From assembly GCA_001898225.1 (NCBI GenBank), contig MKTJ01000066.1:124001-188000 (forward strand): a stretch of DNA of 64,000 nt, written 5' to 3'. This document shows positions 25,397-34,538 of this stretch, one piece after another. The stretch is from Chloroflexi bacterium 54-19. Lineage in GTDB: Bacteria; Chloroflexota; Chloroflexia; Chloroheliales; Chloroheliaceae. The notes under the pieces were generated by a model that saw only the letters and a program-made list of their open reading frames with translations, ran no database searches and was not told the DNA's origin. Position 1 is the stretch's first letter. Each line of letters starts with the position of its first letter. The position numbers and the translations under genes are program-made.

Positions 25397-26209
25397 TTAT
25401 TGGGTCGTAGCCGGGGCCGTGGTATTTTCCGCTGTCGTAGGAGCAGCGGTAGTCGGTGCGGAAGTGGTCGGCGCCGCCGTAGTGACAGGCGCTGCGGTCG
25501 TAGCGGGCGCGGTGGTCGCCGTTGGGGTGGTAACCCCAGTCGGTGCCCCGATTGTCACCGTGAAGGTCGCTTCCAGCACCCCCTGACCCAGTACAATCTG
25601 TTGCAGGGTGGGCCGGTGGGTCGGGATGGCTGTGCCTACCCCGGCGATTAGCTTGTTGATTTCGTTGGCGACCAGGCTATTGACATTACCCACTATACCG
25701 TTCAGGTCCACGAAAGGAATTTGAAGACCCCCGGCGTTGACCGGTTCCGCCAGGGTCAACCCGACTTTACCGTCCTTGACCGAAATGGTATCTTTCAAAT
25801 TCAGGTCAACCTGCCGTCCCAGCGCCTCGGCCCTGGCTGTAATAGCCACCTGGGTGCCCGGTGCCAGCGTTACTACGACCTGCTTGACTTCCAGCACTCC
25901 CAGCACCTTGACCGGGTTATCCGCGAGATAGGCCGCTACCTCGCGGTTGATATACTCCTGGCTGAGGGTCAGCCTGGCGTCTTGCTGCCCGCTGGCGGGC
26001 GGGGACGCGACTTGGGTGCCGCTTAGCGGCTGGCTGACTACCAGCCACAAAAAGAGCATCGTCCCGGCCATACCCACGGCAATCCCCAGCAATAAAAGGC
26101 CGATAATGCCCAGCCAGAGATTCAACCGCCGCCGCCGGACCACTGGTGGTTGCGGTTGAGAGGGAAAGCCCGTGTTTAAAGGTGGCCCGTTATGCTCAAC
26201 TTGCCTCAT
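25397..26209 (-). CDS. Membrane-anchored lipid-binding-like (DUF2993/LmeA-like) protein, tentative
   Basis: A 270-residue protein: a short cytoplasmic tail ending in RRRR, one membrane helix (about 28-58), and an extracytoplasmic domain (about 78-225). The domain contains LTLSQEYINREVAAYLADNP, VTLAPGTQVAITARAEALGRQVDLNL and a late VNSLVANEINKLI helix. That order recalls the DUF2993/LmeA or YpmS-type tubular lipid-binding folds, but I cannot confirm it. A final Thr/Ala/Pro tail of about 45 residues looks like a surface stalk. It is transcribed towards a strong terminator. Confidence 0.55.
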   Translation of the reverse strand: MRQVEHNGPPLNTGFPSQPQPPVVRRRRLNLWLGIIGLLLLGIAVGMAGTMLFLWLVVSQPLSGTQVASPPASGQQDARLTLSQEYINREVAAYLADNPVKVLGVLEVKQVVVTLAPGTQVAITARAEALGRQVDLNLKDTISVKDGKVGLTLAEPVNAGGLQIPFVDLNGIVGNVNSLVANEINKLIAGVGTAIPTHRPTLQQIVLGQGVLEATFTVTIGAPTGVTTPTATTAPATTAAPVTTAAPTTSAPTTAAPTTAENTTAPATTQ

Positions 26210-26346
26210 CTTAACTTAACCTACCTTTCTTCCCCGGCCTGTCCCGGTTCGAAGCTTCTTCCAGTTAATCGAAACCGTTATACCTTATCTGTAAGATTTG
26301 CGGTATGACGAATTTCGCACCGGGTAGAAAGTGGCCCGGCCTTATC

Positions 26347-29313
26347 TCATCGCCGCAGGGCCACCACGTCTTTGCGTTTCTGGACAAAGTAAGTCGCGTA
26401 GAGGAAAAGGGCGGTCATCAGAATAAGGATGAACCAGCGCACAAATAGGTGAACGGCGCGGGAGCCGACTGTGCCGTCGTTGTTGACGGTACAGACGTTA
26501 TCGGCGTAATCGTTCCCGTTGAAAATCCCGTTTCCGTAATCGCACCCGGTACCCAGGAAGCCGAGCTTGGATTGGTCATCCAGGCTCTCGATAAATATCC
26601 GGTTCAGGTCGGCAGTAGTCCCCAGGCTATCCAGCGACCATTTAGTTATAGTGATATAGCTGAAGGCTTTGGACGGACCGCTCAGGTTAAAAATAACGCC
26701 GGACAGGATGATTTGCGGTATCAGGATAATTGGAATGATACTGACCGCCTTGTCGGTGTTGCTGGATAGAGCCGACACCAGAAGACCCATCCCGATGCCC
26801 GCCAGGGTCGTCAGCCACACGCTGAAAATCAGTTCCATAAAGCTGGGGAATAGCGCCCCCTGGCCTGGCAGACCGCTTAGGATGGCGAGAATGATTATCA
26901 GCAGGAAACTCTGGATAAGGCCCAGCACCGCCAGCACGAACACCTTTGAGGCGATATACGGCAGCACTCCCAGGTTGACCAGACGTTCGCGCATGTAAAT
27001 CGCGTTTTCTTTGGTGATTTCGCGGGCGGCGTTGATGGTGCCGAGCCAGACGCCCGACATCGCCAGCATGAACGAAACCTGCTGGGCTAACGAGGCCGGG
27101 TGGCCCTGCCCGAAGTCAAAGACCCCTCGACCCGCCACCAATCCCAGGATGATACCGATAATCGGGGCCTGTAAAACCAGGAACAGCAGGTTGACCCGGT
27201 CCCGGATAATCAGTTCGGTGTAGCGCCGGGTCAGAATCATGAACTGGTGAAAAGCCGAGGCTGCCGGCGAGCGCAACGGGCGCTGACCGGGTTGGACCGG
27301 GGGCGGATAGCCGGGCGCGCCGTAACCCTGGGCATAAGGCACCGGGGCCGGGTGCGAAGGCGGCGGGATACTTGTCTGCGGCTGGACGATATTCTCCTGG
27401 AAATAGGGCGATTGCCGGAACCGGGCTTCCCACTCGTCGGCGCTTGTCGGCGTTTCTTCCAGCTTGGTATAGATGTCGGGAAACTCGCGGACATCGAAGA
27501 ATTCGAGGGCCTTCTGAGGTGTCCCGAAGAAACAGAGCTTGCCACCCCGCCCCAGGAAGACCACTTTGTCACAAACGTTGATGTTGGTGGTCGCGTGGGT
27601 CACCAGTATGACCGTGCGGCCCTGGTCGGCCAGGCGGCGCATCAGGTACATCAACCTTTTATCGAGGCCGGGGTCGAGGCCCGATGTCGGTTCGTCCAGG
27701 AACAGCAGGTTCGGTTTAGCGAGTAACTCGACCGCAATCGAGGTGCGTTTGCGCTGCCCGCCCGACAGCTTGAAGACCGGGACGTTCCGGCGTTGCAGCA
27801 TATCCACGTCGGTCAGCACTTCCACCACGCGCTGCTCGATTTCGGCATCTGAGGTATCTTCCGGCAAGCGCAACTTCGCCACGTAATAGAGGGCTCGTTC
27901 GACCGGCAATTCCCGGTGGATGATGTCGTCCTGGGGCACGTAGCCGAGGTTGGTCCGGTAAATCGCGAAGTTCCGGTAATAATCATCCCCGTTGAAAAGG
28001 ACCGCGCCTTCCCCGGCAGGTCGGAAGCCGTTGAGGGCGTCCATCAGGGTCGATTTACCCGCGCCGCTACCACCGACCAGGGCCACGAATTCCTTGGGCT
28101 GGATGGTCAGGGAAATGTCGTTTAGCAGCACCAGGCTGTTATTGTTGACCGCTTTGCGCAGGTGCATGGCGTCAATTCGCACCTTTTCGGCGGCGGCGTG
28201 CCCGATCATTCCTGGCTGGTAATTAAGCTGGTAGCTGGCAATCTGGATGGCGTCGCCCGGTTTGAGTTCGACCGGGCGGTGAGCCGTGACCCGTTCACCT
28301 CGCACATAGGTGCCGTTGCGACTGCCTAAATCCTCGATGGTGGCGTTATAACCCTGGCGGCGAATGACCGCGTGGTGAGCCGATACCGCCGGGTAGTCCA
28401 GCCGCATGAAGTTGTCGGGGGCGCGCCCAATCGTGATGGTCTGGATGGAAGGGTCGAGTTGCAGACTGATATTCTGGCTGATGGCGGGCCGGGCCGAGTC
28501 TTCGTAGGTCAGCGACACAAAGTTGCCATAGTTGTCACCGATACGAATGACATCGCCATCCACCAGCGTCCGTTCCTGGAAACGCTGGCCGTTAAACATC
28601 AGGCCGTTGGCCCCGCCCAGGTCATGCAACGAGTAACCGTTTGGGCCCCCTTTCAAGAGGGCGTGATTGCGGGAGACGGTCGCGATCGGGATTTGAATAT
28701 CGTTCTCCGGGGCCCGGCCAATCCGAATTTCGGGCTGAATCAGGACGAACTCTTTGGCGATTTCAAGGTTGTTGTCGGTGTAGGCAATCTTTAGTAAAGG
28801 CGGCTTGGGTCCGATTACCATGGTGCCAAACCCGGCATCGGCGGCCATCTGGGATTGGGGCGAGGCGACTGCCGGGCTGGCATAATTATTGGGCGGCCCG
28901 GCTACAAAGCTCGGTTGGGCGGCGGGCTGGGCCGGATTGGCGTAGCCGTAAGGAGCCGGGGCGTTCGCCACCTGGGAGTAATTGGCCTGGGCGTTAACGT
29001 TCTGGACCGCGTTGTCGGCAGTCAGGACCAGCACGATGGCGGTGCCAAGCTGAATAGGCGCGTCCGGCAGCAGCGTGACTGCTCCCTGGACCGGGTAGCC
29101 GTTGACCACCGCCGGGTTGGCCTGGCTCAGATTTTCCAGCACCCAACCCTGGCCGTTATAGCTTACCTGAATGTGGCGGCGGGAGACCTGCGGGTGGTTT
29201 ATCACCAGGCCGTTGCCCGGTTCCCGCCCCACCGTCACCGGCTCCCCACTAAGTTTTAATTCCTGGACCTGGCGGCCCTCCTGCAGGACCACCAGTTTAA
29301 ACCCCGTAGACAT
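26347..29313 (-). CDS. FHA-domain ABC transporter: three FHA domains, ATPase and ABC-2 permease in one chain
   Basis: A 988-residue protein. FHA domains lie at about 27-93, 198-262 and 296-362, each with the GR..(N/D), S..H and NG core of phosphothreonine readers. The ATPase has Walker A GGSGAGKST (414-422), signature LSGGQ (516-520) and Walker B LLFLDEP (536-542). A Pro-rich linker leads to an ABC-2 permease with six helices (about 690-985). The layout matches mycobacterial Rv1747 and ABCG-like half transporters, where FHA domains bind a phosphorylated kinase. The upstream gene on the same strand is a Ser/Thr kinase, so phospho-control is likely. A paralogue's end is at 1-378. The substrate is unknown. 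Confidence 0.93.
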   Translation of the reverse strand: MSTGFKLVVLQEGRQVQELKLSGEPVTVGREPGNGLVINHPQVSRRHIQVSYNGQGWVLENLSQANPAVVNGYPVQGAVTLLPDAPIQLGTAIVLVLTADNAVQNVNAQANYSQVANAPAPYGYANPAQPAAQPSFVAGPPNNYASPAVASPQSQMAADAGFGTMVIGPKPPLLKIAYTDNNLEIAKEFVLIQPEIRIGRAPENDIQIPIATVSRNHALLKGGPNGYSLHDLGGANGLMFNGQRFQERTLVDGDVIRIGDNYGNFVSLTYEDSARPAISQNISLQLDPSIQTITIGRAPDNFMRLDYPAVSAHHAVIRRQGYNATIEDLGSRNGTYVRGERVTAHRPVELKPGDAIQIASYQLNYQPGMIGHAAAEKVRIDAMHLRKAVNNNSLVLLNDISLTIQPKEFVALVGGSGAGKSTLMDALNGFRPAGEGAVLFNGDDYYRNFAIYRTNLGYVPQDDIIHRELPVERALYYVAKLRLPEDTSDAEIEQRVVEVLTDVDMLQRRNVPVFKLSGGQRKRTSIAVELLAKPNLLFLDEPTSGLDPGLDKRLMYLMRRLADQGRTVILVTHATTNINVCDKVVFLGRGGKLCFFGTPQKALEFFDVREFPDIYTKLEETPTSADEWEARFRQSPYFQENIVQPQTSIPPPSHPAPVPYAQGYGAPGYPPPVQPGQRPLRSPAASAFHQFMILTRRYTELIIRDRVNLLFLVLQAPIIGIILGLVAGRGVFDFGQGHPASLAQQVSFMLAMSGVWLGTINAAREITKENAIYMRERLVNLGVLPYIASKVFVLAVLGLIQSFLLIIILAILSGLPGQGALFPSFMELIFSVWLTTLAGIGMGLLVSALSSNTDKAVSIIPIILIPQIILSGVIFNLSGPSKAFSYITITKWSLDSLGTTADLNRIFIESLDDQSKLGFLGTGCDYGNGIFNGNDYADNVCTVNNDGTVGSRAVHLFVRWFILILMTALFLYATYFVQKRKDVVALRR

Positions 29314-29420
29314 AAGCTTTTCGTGTTATCCTATCTTGTAATAAATAGTAACCCTGGTTAAAAAATCCTACTTCTGTTTACACGAATAGAGACGCTAGAG
29401 CATTTTGCGCCTGAAAAGGC

Positions 29421-31190
29421 TTAATCAATAATTTCAATCAAATAATTGTTGCCGATATTGAGGCCGATGGATTGGGCCACCTGGGGCGGGTAAATATCTA
29501 TCACCACGACATCCCCGGTTGAAGCATCAACAAAAGTAAAGCCCTGGACCCCATTCTGACCGGGGCCACCCTGGATAACTCCTTTGCCCTGGGCATCGGA
29601 TTTAAAGAAATTGGCAATCTGGTCGCCGTTATCGGGACTGGCGAAATACTGCGCGTCATGCGGGTTGCGATTGAATTGCTGCTGGTAGGTGTCCATCTGG
29701 CTTTGTTTGACCGAATCGGGCACGCTAACGGACCGGGAGTTGGGGTAAATATGCAGCGAGGTGCGGTTGCTGACCGTCTTCCCACCGCCATTGTTGCCCG
29801 GTGTAGTGTTGCCGCCCGGCGAATTGCTTCCCAGCGCCACCGCTATAACGACCACAATCAAGACTACCACCAGGGCTACCCCGCCACCGATAAGGTACAT
29901 ATTATTGTTATTGCGGGGCCGGGCCGGGGGCTGGTTCAGGTAATAGCCCGGCCCTTGCGGGTTGTAGGCCTGGTTCGGGTTGGGCGGGTAAGGGTTCGGG
30001 TTGTAGGCCTGATTGGGTTGGGGCGGCTGGTAGGCGTTCGGATTATAGGGCTGGTTGGGCGGTTGGTAAGCGTTCTGGTTGTAATTCGGCGGGGGCGCGT
30101 TGTTGACCGGGTTCGGCTGCGCATTCAAATTCAAGTTCGCCAGGGGCGGCACGCTCACGACCTGCGTTTCGGCGCGCAAAGGGTCGTCGGCAGGTTTTTC
30201 CGGGGTCGCAGGCGGGTTAGCCGGGGGAGTTGAGGCGCCATGGAAAACTTCCGTGACCGGGAGGGCCGGTTTGGGTGGAGCGGGCGGTTGCGGTTGGGCC
30301 GGGACGCTGGCCGGACTGTTTTGCGAGGCCGTCTTCAGGCGCCGGGCAAATTCCAGGGCCGATTTAATCCGGTTGTGCGGGTTTTTCTCCATGGCCTGGG
30401 CGATAGCCTGGTCCAGTTCCGGCGGGTATATGAGACCGGGCGCGTTCGCCGAGAGCGGCGGGACCGGTGAATTGAGATGCTGCCCCATCAATTCGAACTG
30501 GTTGCCCTGGTAAGGGGTCTTGCCGGTAATTAACTGGTAGGCCAGCACGCCAAGCGCGTAGATGTCGCTGGCTCTCCCGGCCTGCCCGGTCCACTGTTCC
30601 GGGGCCATGTAAGGCGGTGTCCCGGAGGTGGTTGCCATCACCATCACCGATTTCTGGGAGCCGTTCAGGGCGGTCGCCAGGCCAAAGTCGGCCAGGAGCG
30701 GGCGACCCCAGCTATCAATCAAAATATTTTGCGGTTTAATATCGCGGTGGACCAACCCCTGGGTGTGGGCTTCGTCCAGGGCCGAGCCGATTTGTTCGAG
30801 CAAATTGATTACTTCCGGCAGCGGCATCTGGACCGGCGGTCGGGTCGGGTCGGGCTGAATCCGGCTTGCCAGCGAACCGCCCCCGGCCAGGTCGGTCACG
30901 ATGTAGGCCAGGGTGGGGGTTACTTCGTAATCCAGCACGTGCAGGATGTTCGGGTGGTTAAAGCGGGCCATTACCCCGGCCTCCCGCCGCACATCCTCGC
31001 GGACTACCGCATCACCCAGGAATTCCGGGCTGATAATTTTAATGGCAACCCGTTTTGGCGGGACAAATTTGGTGTCTTCGGCTGCATAAACCTGCCCAAA
31101 AGCGCCTCTACCCAGAAATTGCTGGAGCCGGTAGCGATTTGAAATCAATTGATTCGGATTTAGCGCCGGAGTAGCTTCAAAATTCTGCAT
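29421..31190 (-). CDS. Transmembrane Ser/Thr protein kinase
   Basis: A 589-residue Hanks-type kinase. Seen motifs: glycine loop GRGAFG (27-32), VAIK with Lys51, HRDIKPQN (148-155), DFG (168-170) and the APEQW segment after it. The kinase domain covers about 20-285. A long linker rich in Asn, Pro, Gln and Tyr (about 335-420) precedes a membrane helix (about 425-450) and an extracytoplasmic region of about 130 residues. This outer region is not PASTA and is not recognised. AAGGAAG stands before the ATG. The kinase gene lies 107 bases upstream of the FHA-ABC gene, and the likely job is to phosphorylate that transporter. Confidence 0.93.
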   Translation of the reverse strand: MQNFEATPALNPNQLISNRYRLQQFLGRGAFGQVYAAEDTKFVPPKRVAIKIISPEFLGDAVVREDVRREAGVMARFNHPNILHVLDYEVTPTLAYIVTDLAGGGSLASRIQPDPTRPPVQMPLPEVINLLEQIGSALDEAHTQGLVHRDIKPQNILIDSWGRPLLADFGLATALNGSQKSVMVMATTSGTPPYMAPEQWTGQAGRASDIYALGVLAYQLITGKTPYQGNQFELMGQHLNSPVPPLSANAPGLIYPPELDQAIAQAMEKNPHNRIKSALEFARRLKTASQNSPASVPAQPQPPAPPKPALPVTEVFHGASTPPANPPATPEKPADDPLRAETQVVSVPPLANLNLNAQPNPVNNAPPPNYNQNAYQPPNQPYNPNAYQPPQPNQAYNPNPYPPNPNQAYNPQGPGYYLNQPPARPRNNNNMYLIGGGVALVVVLIVVVIAVALGSNSPGGNTTPGNNGGGKTVSNRTSLHIYPNSRSVSVPDSVKQSQMDTYQQQFNRNPHDAQYFASPDNGDQIANFFKSDAQGKGVIQGGPGQNGVQGFTFVDASTGDVVVIDIYPPQVAQSIGLNIGNNYLIEIID

Positions 31191-31474
31191 ATTCTTTTGG
31201 ACTTCCTTTGCGGTTGAGGTGACTTTTGCCTTTGGTTATTAACATTATAATATATAAAATCATTAAGCGTATTAATTCGACCTTGGATAATGACGCGTAT
31301 TTTTTCATCTTTTGGCTACTTCCAGTGTATTCATTAAACCGATTCCGGTCAGTGACTTACTTCGCAAAATTCCGCTTTTTTTCGGATTTGGTTATTCTGA
31401 GGATTAAATTCCCCCTCAATAATTATTAACATCTCCATAATCACTCGTTAAAAACTCTTTGTTTTAATGGGGTT

Positions 31475-32746
31475 ATGACAGATGAGCAAACACTTTTAGA
31501 AACGACCCTTCCCCCCTTACTGCCGCAAGAGCAGCCTGGGGAAGACCTTGTTTTCCCGGAAGCTTTGCGCGGGAAACGCATCTTGATAGCAACCGAGTCG
31601 CTTGGGCCGGTCAACGGGGTTAGCCGGGCGACCCTCAGTTTGATTGAATATCTCAACCGTCATGAAGTTCCGTTAGCGATATTGGCTCCCCGGTTCGAGA
31701 CCAAAAACGGAAACAGTTTGCTCAACGCCGACGCCGCTGTCCGTCTGAAGGGCGTTCCCCTTCCCTACAATCCCGAACTCCAGGTAGTCTTTCCCTTCCG
31801 CCTGAGCAGGGTCTACCGCCAGACCTTCCAGCCCGATTTAATCTATCTTGCCAGTCCCGCTTCGCTGGGCGGCCAGATTCTGTGGCAACTGCGTGGTCGC
31901 CGTAACCCGCCGGTAGTGGTTAATTTCCAGACCGACCTGGCCGCCTACGCCCGCACCATCTTTCCGTTCGGGCTTAACCGCATTACCGGGTGGGCGGTGG
32001 ATGGCATGCAAAGCCATCTTTTCCGCTACCCTGCCGTCCGCAAGGTCTTTTATCCTTCCAGCGCCTCCGGGTCTTACCTCGAAAAACTGGGGGTTTCCAG
32101 AGACAAACTGGTCAGGGTAGGGCGTGGTGTCAACACGACCCTGTTCAACCCTTCCAACCGCGACGAAGCCTGGCGGCAAGAACTGGCTCCCAACGGTGAA
32201 ATCATCCTGGGATGTGTTTCGCGGATTAGCCTCGAAAAGGGGTTCGATTTCCTGGCCCAGGTTGCGCTCAAACTGGCCGCCGACAATTTCCCCTTCAAAA
32301 TGTTGATTACCGGCGGAAACCGCAATCCCCTGGTCGAAAAGAATATTCGCAAGCTGTTTGGCGACCTGGACGGCCGCCAGGTTGTTTTCACAGGGCTTTT
32401 GCAGGGCCAACCGCTGGCGCGGGCCTATGCCACTGCGGACATTTTTGTCTATCCTTCCCTCACCGAGACTTTCGGGCAGGTTATCCAGGAAGCGATGGCA
32501 AGCGGTCTGCCGGTTATCGCTCGCAACCAGGGCGGGCCGGGCGACATTGTCCAGCCTGATAAGACCGGCTACCTGATACCGCCGGACGACCTGGACGGAT
32601 TCGTAGCGGCTATCAAAAAACTGGCCTCGCAGCCCCAACTGCAAAAAGAGTTCAGCGAAAAGGCGCGGCAACTGGCCTGCCAGGCCACCTGGGAAAACGT
32701 CAATAACCAGATTGCCCGGCATTTTAGCGAGGCCCTCGAAGATTAA
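31475..32746 (+). CDS. Glycosyltransferase family 4 (GT-B) protein
   Basis: A 423-residue GT-B enzyme. The N-terminal half starts at GKRILIATESLGPVNGVSRATLSLIEYL and the C-terminal half has the donor-binding pattern VGRGVNTTLFNPSNRDE, LGCVSRISLEKGFDFLAQ and YPSLTETFGQVIQEAMASGLPVIA. The EAMASGLPV block includes the conserved glutamate of retaining GT4 enzymes. Close relatives make glycolipids such as mannosyl-phosphatidylinositol or sulfolipid-type glycosyl-diacylglycerols. The exact acceptor is not inferable. It is alone in its transcript, with a terminator at 32849. Confidence 0.9.
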   Translation: MTDEQTLLETTLPPLLPQEQPGEDLVFPEALRGKRILIATESLGPVNGVSRATLSLIEYLNRHEVPLAILAPRFETKNGNSLLNADAAVRLKGVPLPYNPELQVVFPFRLSRVYRQTFQPDLIYLASPASLGGQILWQLRGRRNPPVVVNFQTDLAAYARTIFPFGLNRITGWAVDGMQSHLFRYPAVRKVFYPSSASGSYLEKLGVSRDKLVRVGRGVNTTLFNPSNRDEAWRQELAPNGEIILGCVSRISLEKGFDFLAQVALKLAADNFPFKMLITGGNRNPLVEKNIRKLFGDLDGRQVVFTGLLQGQPLARAYATADIFVYPSLTETFGQVIQEAMASGLPVIARNQGGPGDIVQPDKTGYLIPPDDLDGFVAAIKKLASQPQLQKEFSEKARQLACQATWENVNNQIARHFSEALED

Positions 32747-32848
32747 GACTCCCGGTTCGTGCGCCTTTGCGCCCCGTCCCGCGCCCGAGGATGGTGGACC
32801 GGAAAGCAATTTTAGACAATCTCCGTCCTCTCAACCTAACTCTCAAGA

Positions 32849-32882
32849 GCCGCACCTACGACTGGTAGGTGCGGCCTTCATT
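32849..32882 (+). terminator. Intrinsic terminator
   Basis: GCCGCACCTAC (32849-32859) pairs perfectly with GTAGGTGCGGC (32865-32875) around five bases. A T-rich stretch follows, though broken by CA. Confidence 0.8.
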
Positions 32883-32946
32883 TTATTTGCGAATATATTA
32901 AATTGATTGAACCTCTAACGCCTAATAAAAATGTTAATAACCCATA

Positions 32947-32984
32947 TTTAACTTACTCTTAAAAAGACCTTAGAGAATTGTTAA
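32947..32984 (+). promoter_or_regulatory. Four NTTAA boxes at exact 11-base spacing upstream of the receiver gene
   Basis: TTTAA (32947), CTTAA (32958), CTTAG (32969) and GTTAA (32980) recur every 11 bases on one face of the helix. The pattern resembles direct-repeat sites of OmpR/PhoB-type response regulators. Confidence 0.45.
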
Positions 32985-33046
32985 CATAACTACTTTACAA
33001 TAAATTAAAACATTTTTGGAATTATCAATAAATACGAGTTCCTGGA

Positions 33047-33415
33047 ATGACGAAAATATTAGTCATAGATGATGAAGAGAATATCGTGCAGACATTACGT
33101 TATAACCTCCTGCGGGAAGGCTATGTCGTCAGCATCTGCACCGATGGGCGGCAGGGCCTGGCCTTATTCAAGCAGGAGACCTTCGACCTGGTCATTCTCG
33201 ATTTAATGTTGCCCGGCATTAGCGGCCTCGATATATACCGCTATATGCGCAACTCGCCGGTCCCGGTGCTGATTTTGAGCGCCCTGGAAAAACAGGTTGC
33301 CAGCGTGGCCGGTACGGACATGGCCCTCGAAAACTATATGACCAAACCATTCAACTTGCGCGAGTTACTTGGGCAGGTCCGCAGCCTGATAAATCGCCCT
33401 GGCCGGGTCGTTTAG
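33047..33415 (+). CDS. Stand-alone response regulator receiver domain
   Basis: A 122-residue CheY-like protein with all main residues: acidic pair Asp8-Asp9, phospho-acceptor Asp52, Ser78 and Lys100. The usual GADDYLTKPF is changed to ALENYMTKPF. There is no output domain and no histidine kinase nearby, so it must act through protein contact or be read by distant kinases. Upstream is an AT-rich gap with four 11-base-spaced NTTAA boxes. Confidence 0.93.
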   Translation: MTKILVIDDEENIVQTLRYNLLREGYVVSICTDGRQGLALFKQETFDLVILDLMLPGISGLDIYRYMRNSPVPVLILSALEKQVASVAGTDMALENYMTKPFNLRELLGQVRSLINRPGRVV

Positions 33416-33598
33416 ACCCTGCCAAATGCCATTAATTCGTCCGAAAAGGACCTGAAATTGAGTTCTTTAGCCTATAACAAACTCTTAACAACCTTTATCA
33501 GCTTGATAATAACTCCTTAAACCTTTCTTTAAATTATTAAGGTATGCTGGTTTAAGTGAGGTGTTGAATACTTACCCATTCGAATCTGGAGGAGTGTA

Positions 33599-34255
33599 AT
33601 GCTCGCACATACCCAGGTACAAGGTTCAGAGAAAGTTTTCGACCAGCCCCGCCCGCGCTGGGAAAAATTAGCTCGTTTCGTCACGCATATTACAGCCCCA
33701 CCGGTCCTGGCAATACCGGGCTTTTTTTTGCTAGGTAGTATTGCCCAGGCCCGCCATCCCATCCCCGAAGGAATAAGCGGTCTTCTCATTACGGCTCTAC
33801 TTTTCGGGGTGCTGGGCCCAATTTTACTGGTAGCGATTTTGCGGCTCTTTAACCTGATTGGCGACATCCATATCAGGCGTCAGAACCAGCGTACCCTGCC
33901 TTTCCTGCTGTGTATTGCCAGCTTTGCGGCGGGGGCCCTGGTAATGTGGAGTCTGTTCGGCTGGCACGTGCTGACCGCGCTCCTGGCCTGCTACGCCATG
34001 AACACTCTGTTCGTAATGCTTATCAATTTCAAGTGGAAAATCAGCGTGCATGCGACCGGGTTGGGCGGGCCGATTGCGGCCTTCTGCCTGGTGATTAGCT
34101 GGACGGTGCTGCCGGTAATGCTGGCCCTGCTGGCCCTGGTCTGCTGGGCCAGGGTCTATCTGCGGGCTCACAGCATCGGGCAGGTGCTGGCTGGGAGTTG
34201 CCTGGGCTTCGCCCTGACCTGGCTCTTTTTCCGTTTTTTACAGGTCCCGGTCTAA
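33599..34255 (+). CDS. PAP2-like membrane phosphatase
   Basis: A 218-residue protein with five or six membrane segments. Phosphatidic acid phosphatase type 2 motifs are partly visible: RRQNQRTLPF (motif 1-like), ISVHATG (motif 2-like, with the His) and RVYLRAHSIGQVLAGS (motif 3-like, with Arg and His). The final Asp of motif 3 is replaced by Gly-Gln. Family members remove phosphate from lipid phosphates such as undecaprenyl pyrophosphate. Function is probable but not sure, given the relaxed motifs. The upstream region is TTAA-rich (33484-33540). Confidence 0.75.
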   Translation: MLAHTQVQGSEKVFDQPRPRWEKLARFVTHITAPPVLAIPGFFLLGSIAQARHPIPEGISGLLITALLFGVLGPILLVAILRLFNLIGDIHIRRQNQRTLPFLLCIASFAAGALVMWSLFGWHVLTALLACYAMNTLFVMLINFKWKISVHATGLGGPIAAFCLVISWTVLPVMLALLALVCWARVYLRAHSIGQVLAGSCLGFALTWLFFRFLQVPV

Positions 34256-34402
34256 CCAAATTAAATCCTGGCAGAGATATTTATAAAAAAATGATTTCGC
34301 GTGACATTATAGGTACAAGACAAAAGGGGCGTAATCGCCTGAAGAAACTCAAGACGGGGATTTTCCCGTTTAATCCGGCTATTTCTGTTCTTAATAACGT
34401 AG

Positions 34403-34430
34403 GGTCGCTCTAACCGGCGACCTTTTTTCT
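34403..34430 (+). terminator. Intrinsic terminator
   Basis: GGTCGC (34403-34408) and GCGACC (34417-34422) followed by six T. It ends the PAP2-like transcript before the metallophosphoesterase gene. Confidence 0.75.
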
Positions 34431-34538
34431 TGTTCTTTGCCTGTCCGAACCCGTCAACCGGCATAAATCAACTAAATTTGGGGTTATTCAGAATAATCTA
34501 AACAAATAATTATGAAAAGTATCAAAGGAGAGAAGTAA

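Noticed and set aside
31226-31429. AT-rich plus-strand frame of 67 codons
   Set aside because: Hydrophobic composition follows from AT richness, with no ribosome binding site. The region is better read as promoter DNA between divergent genes.
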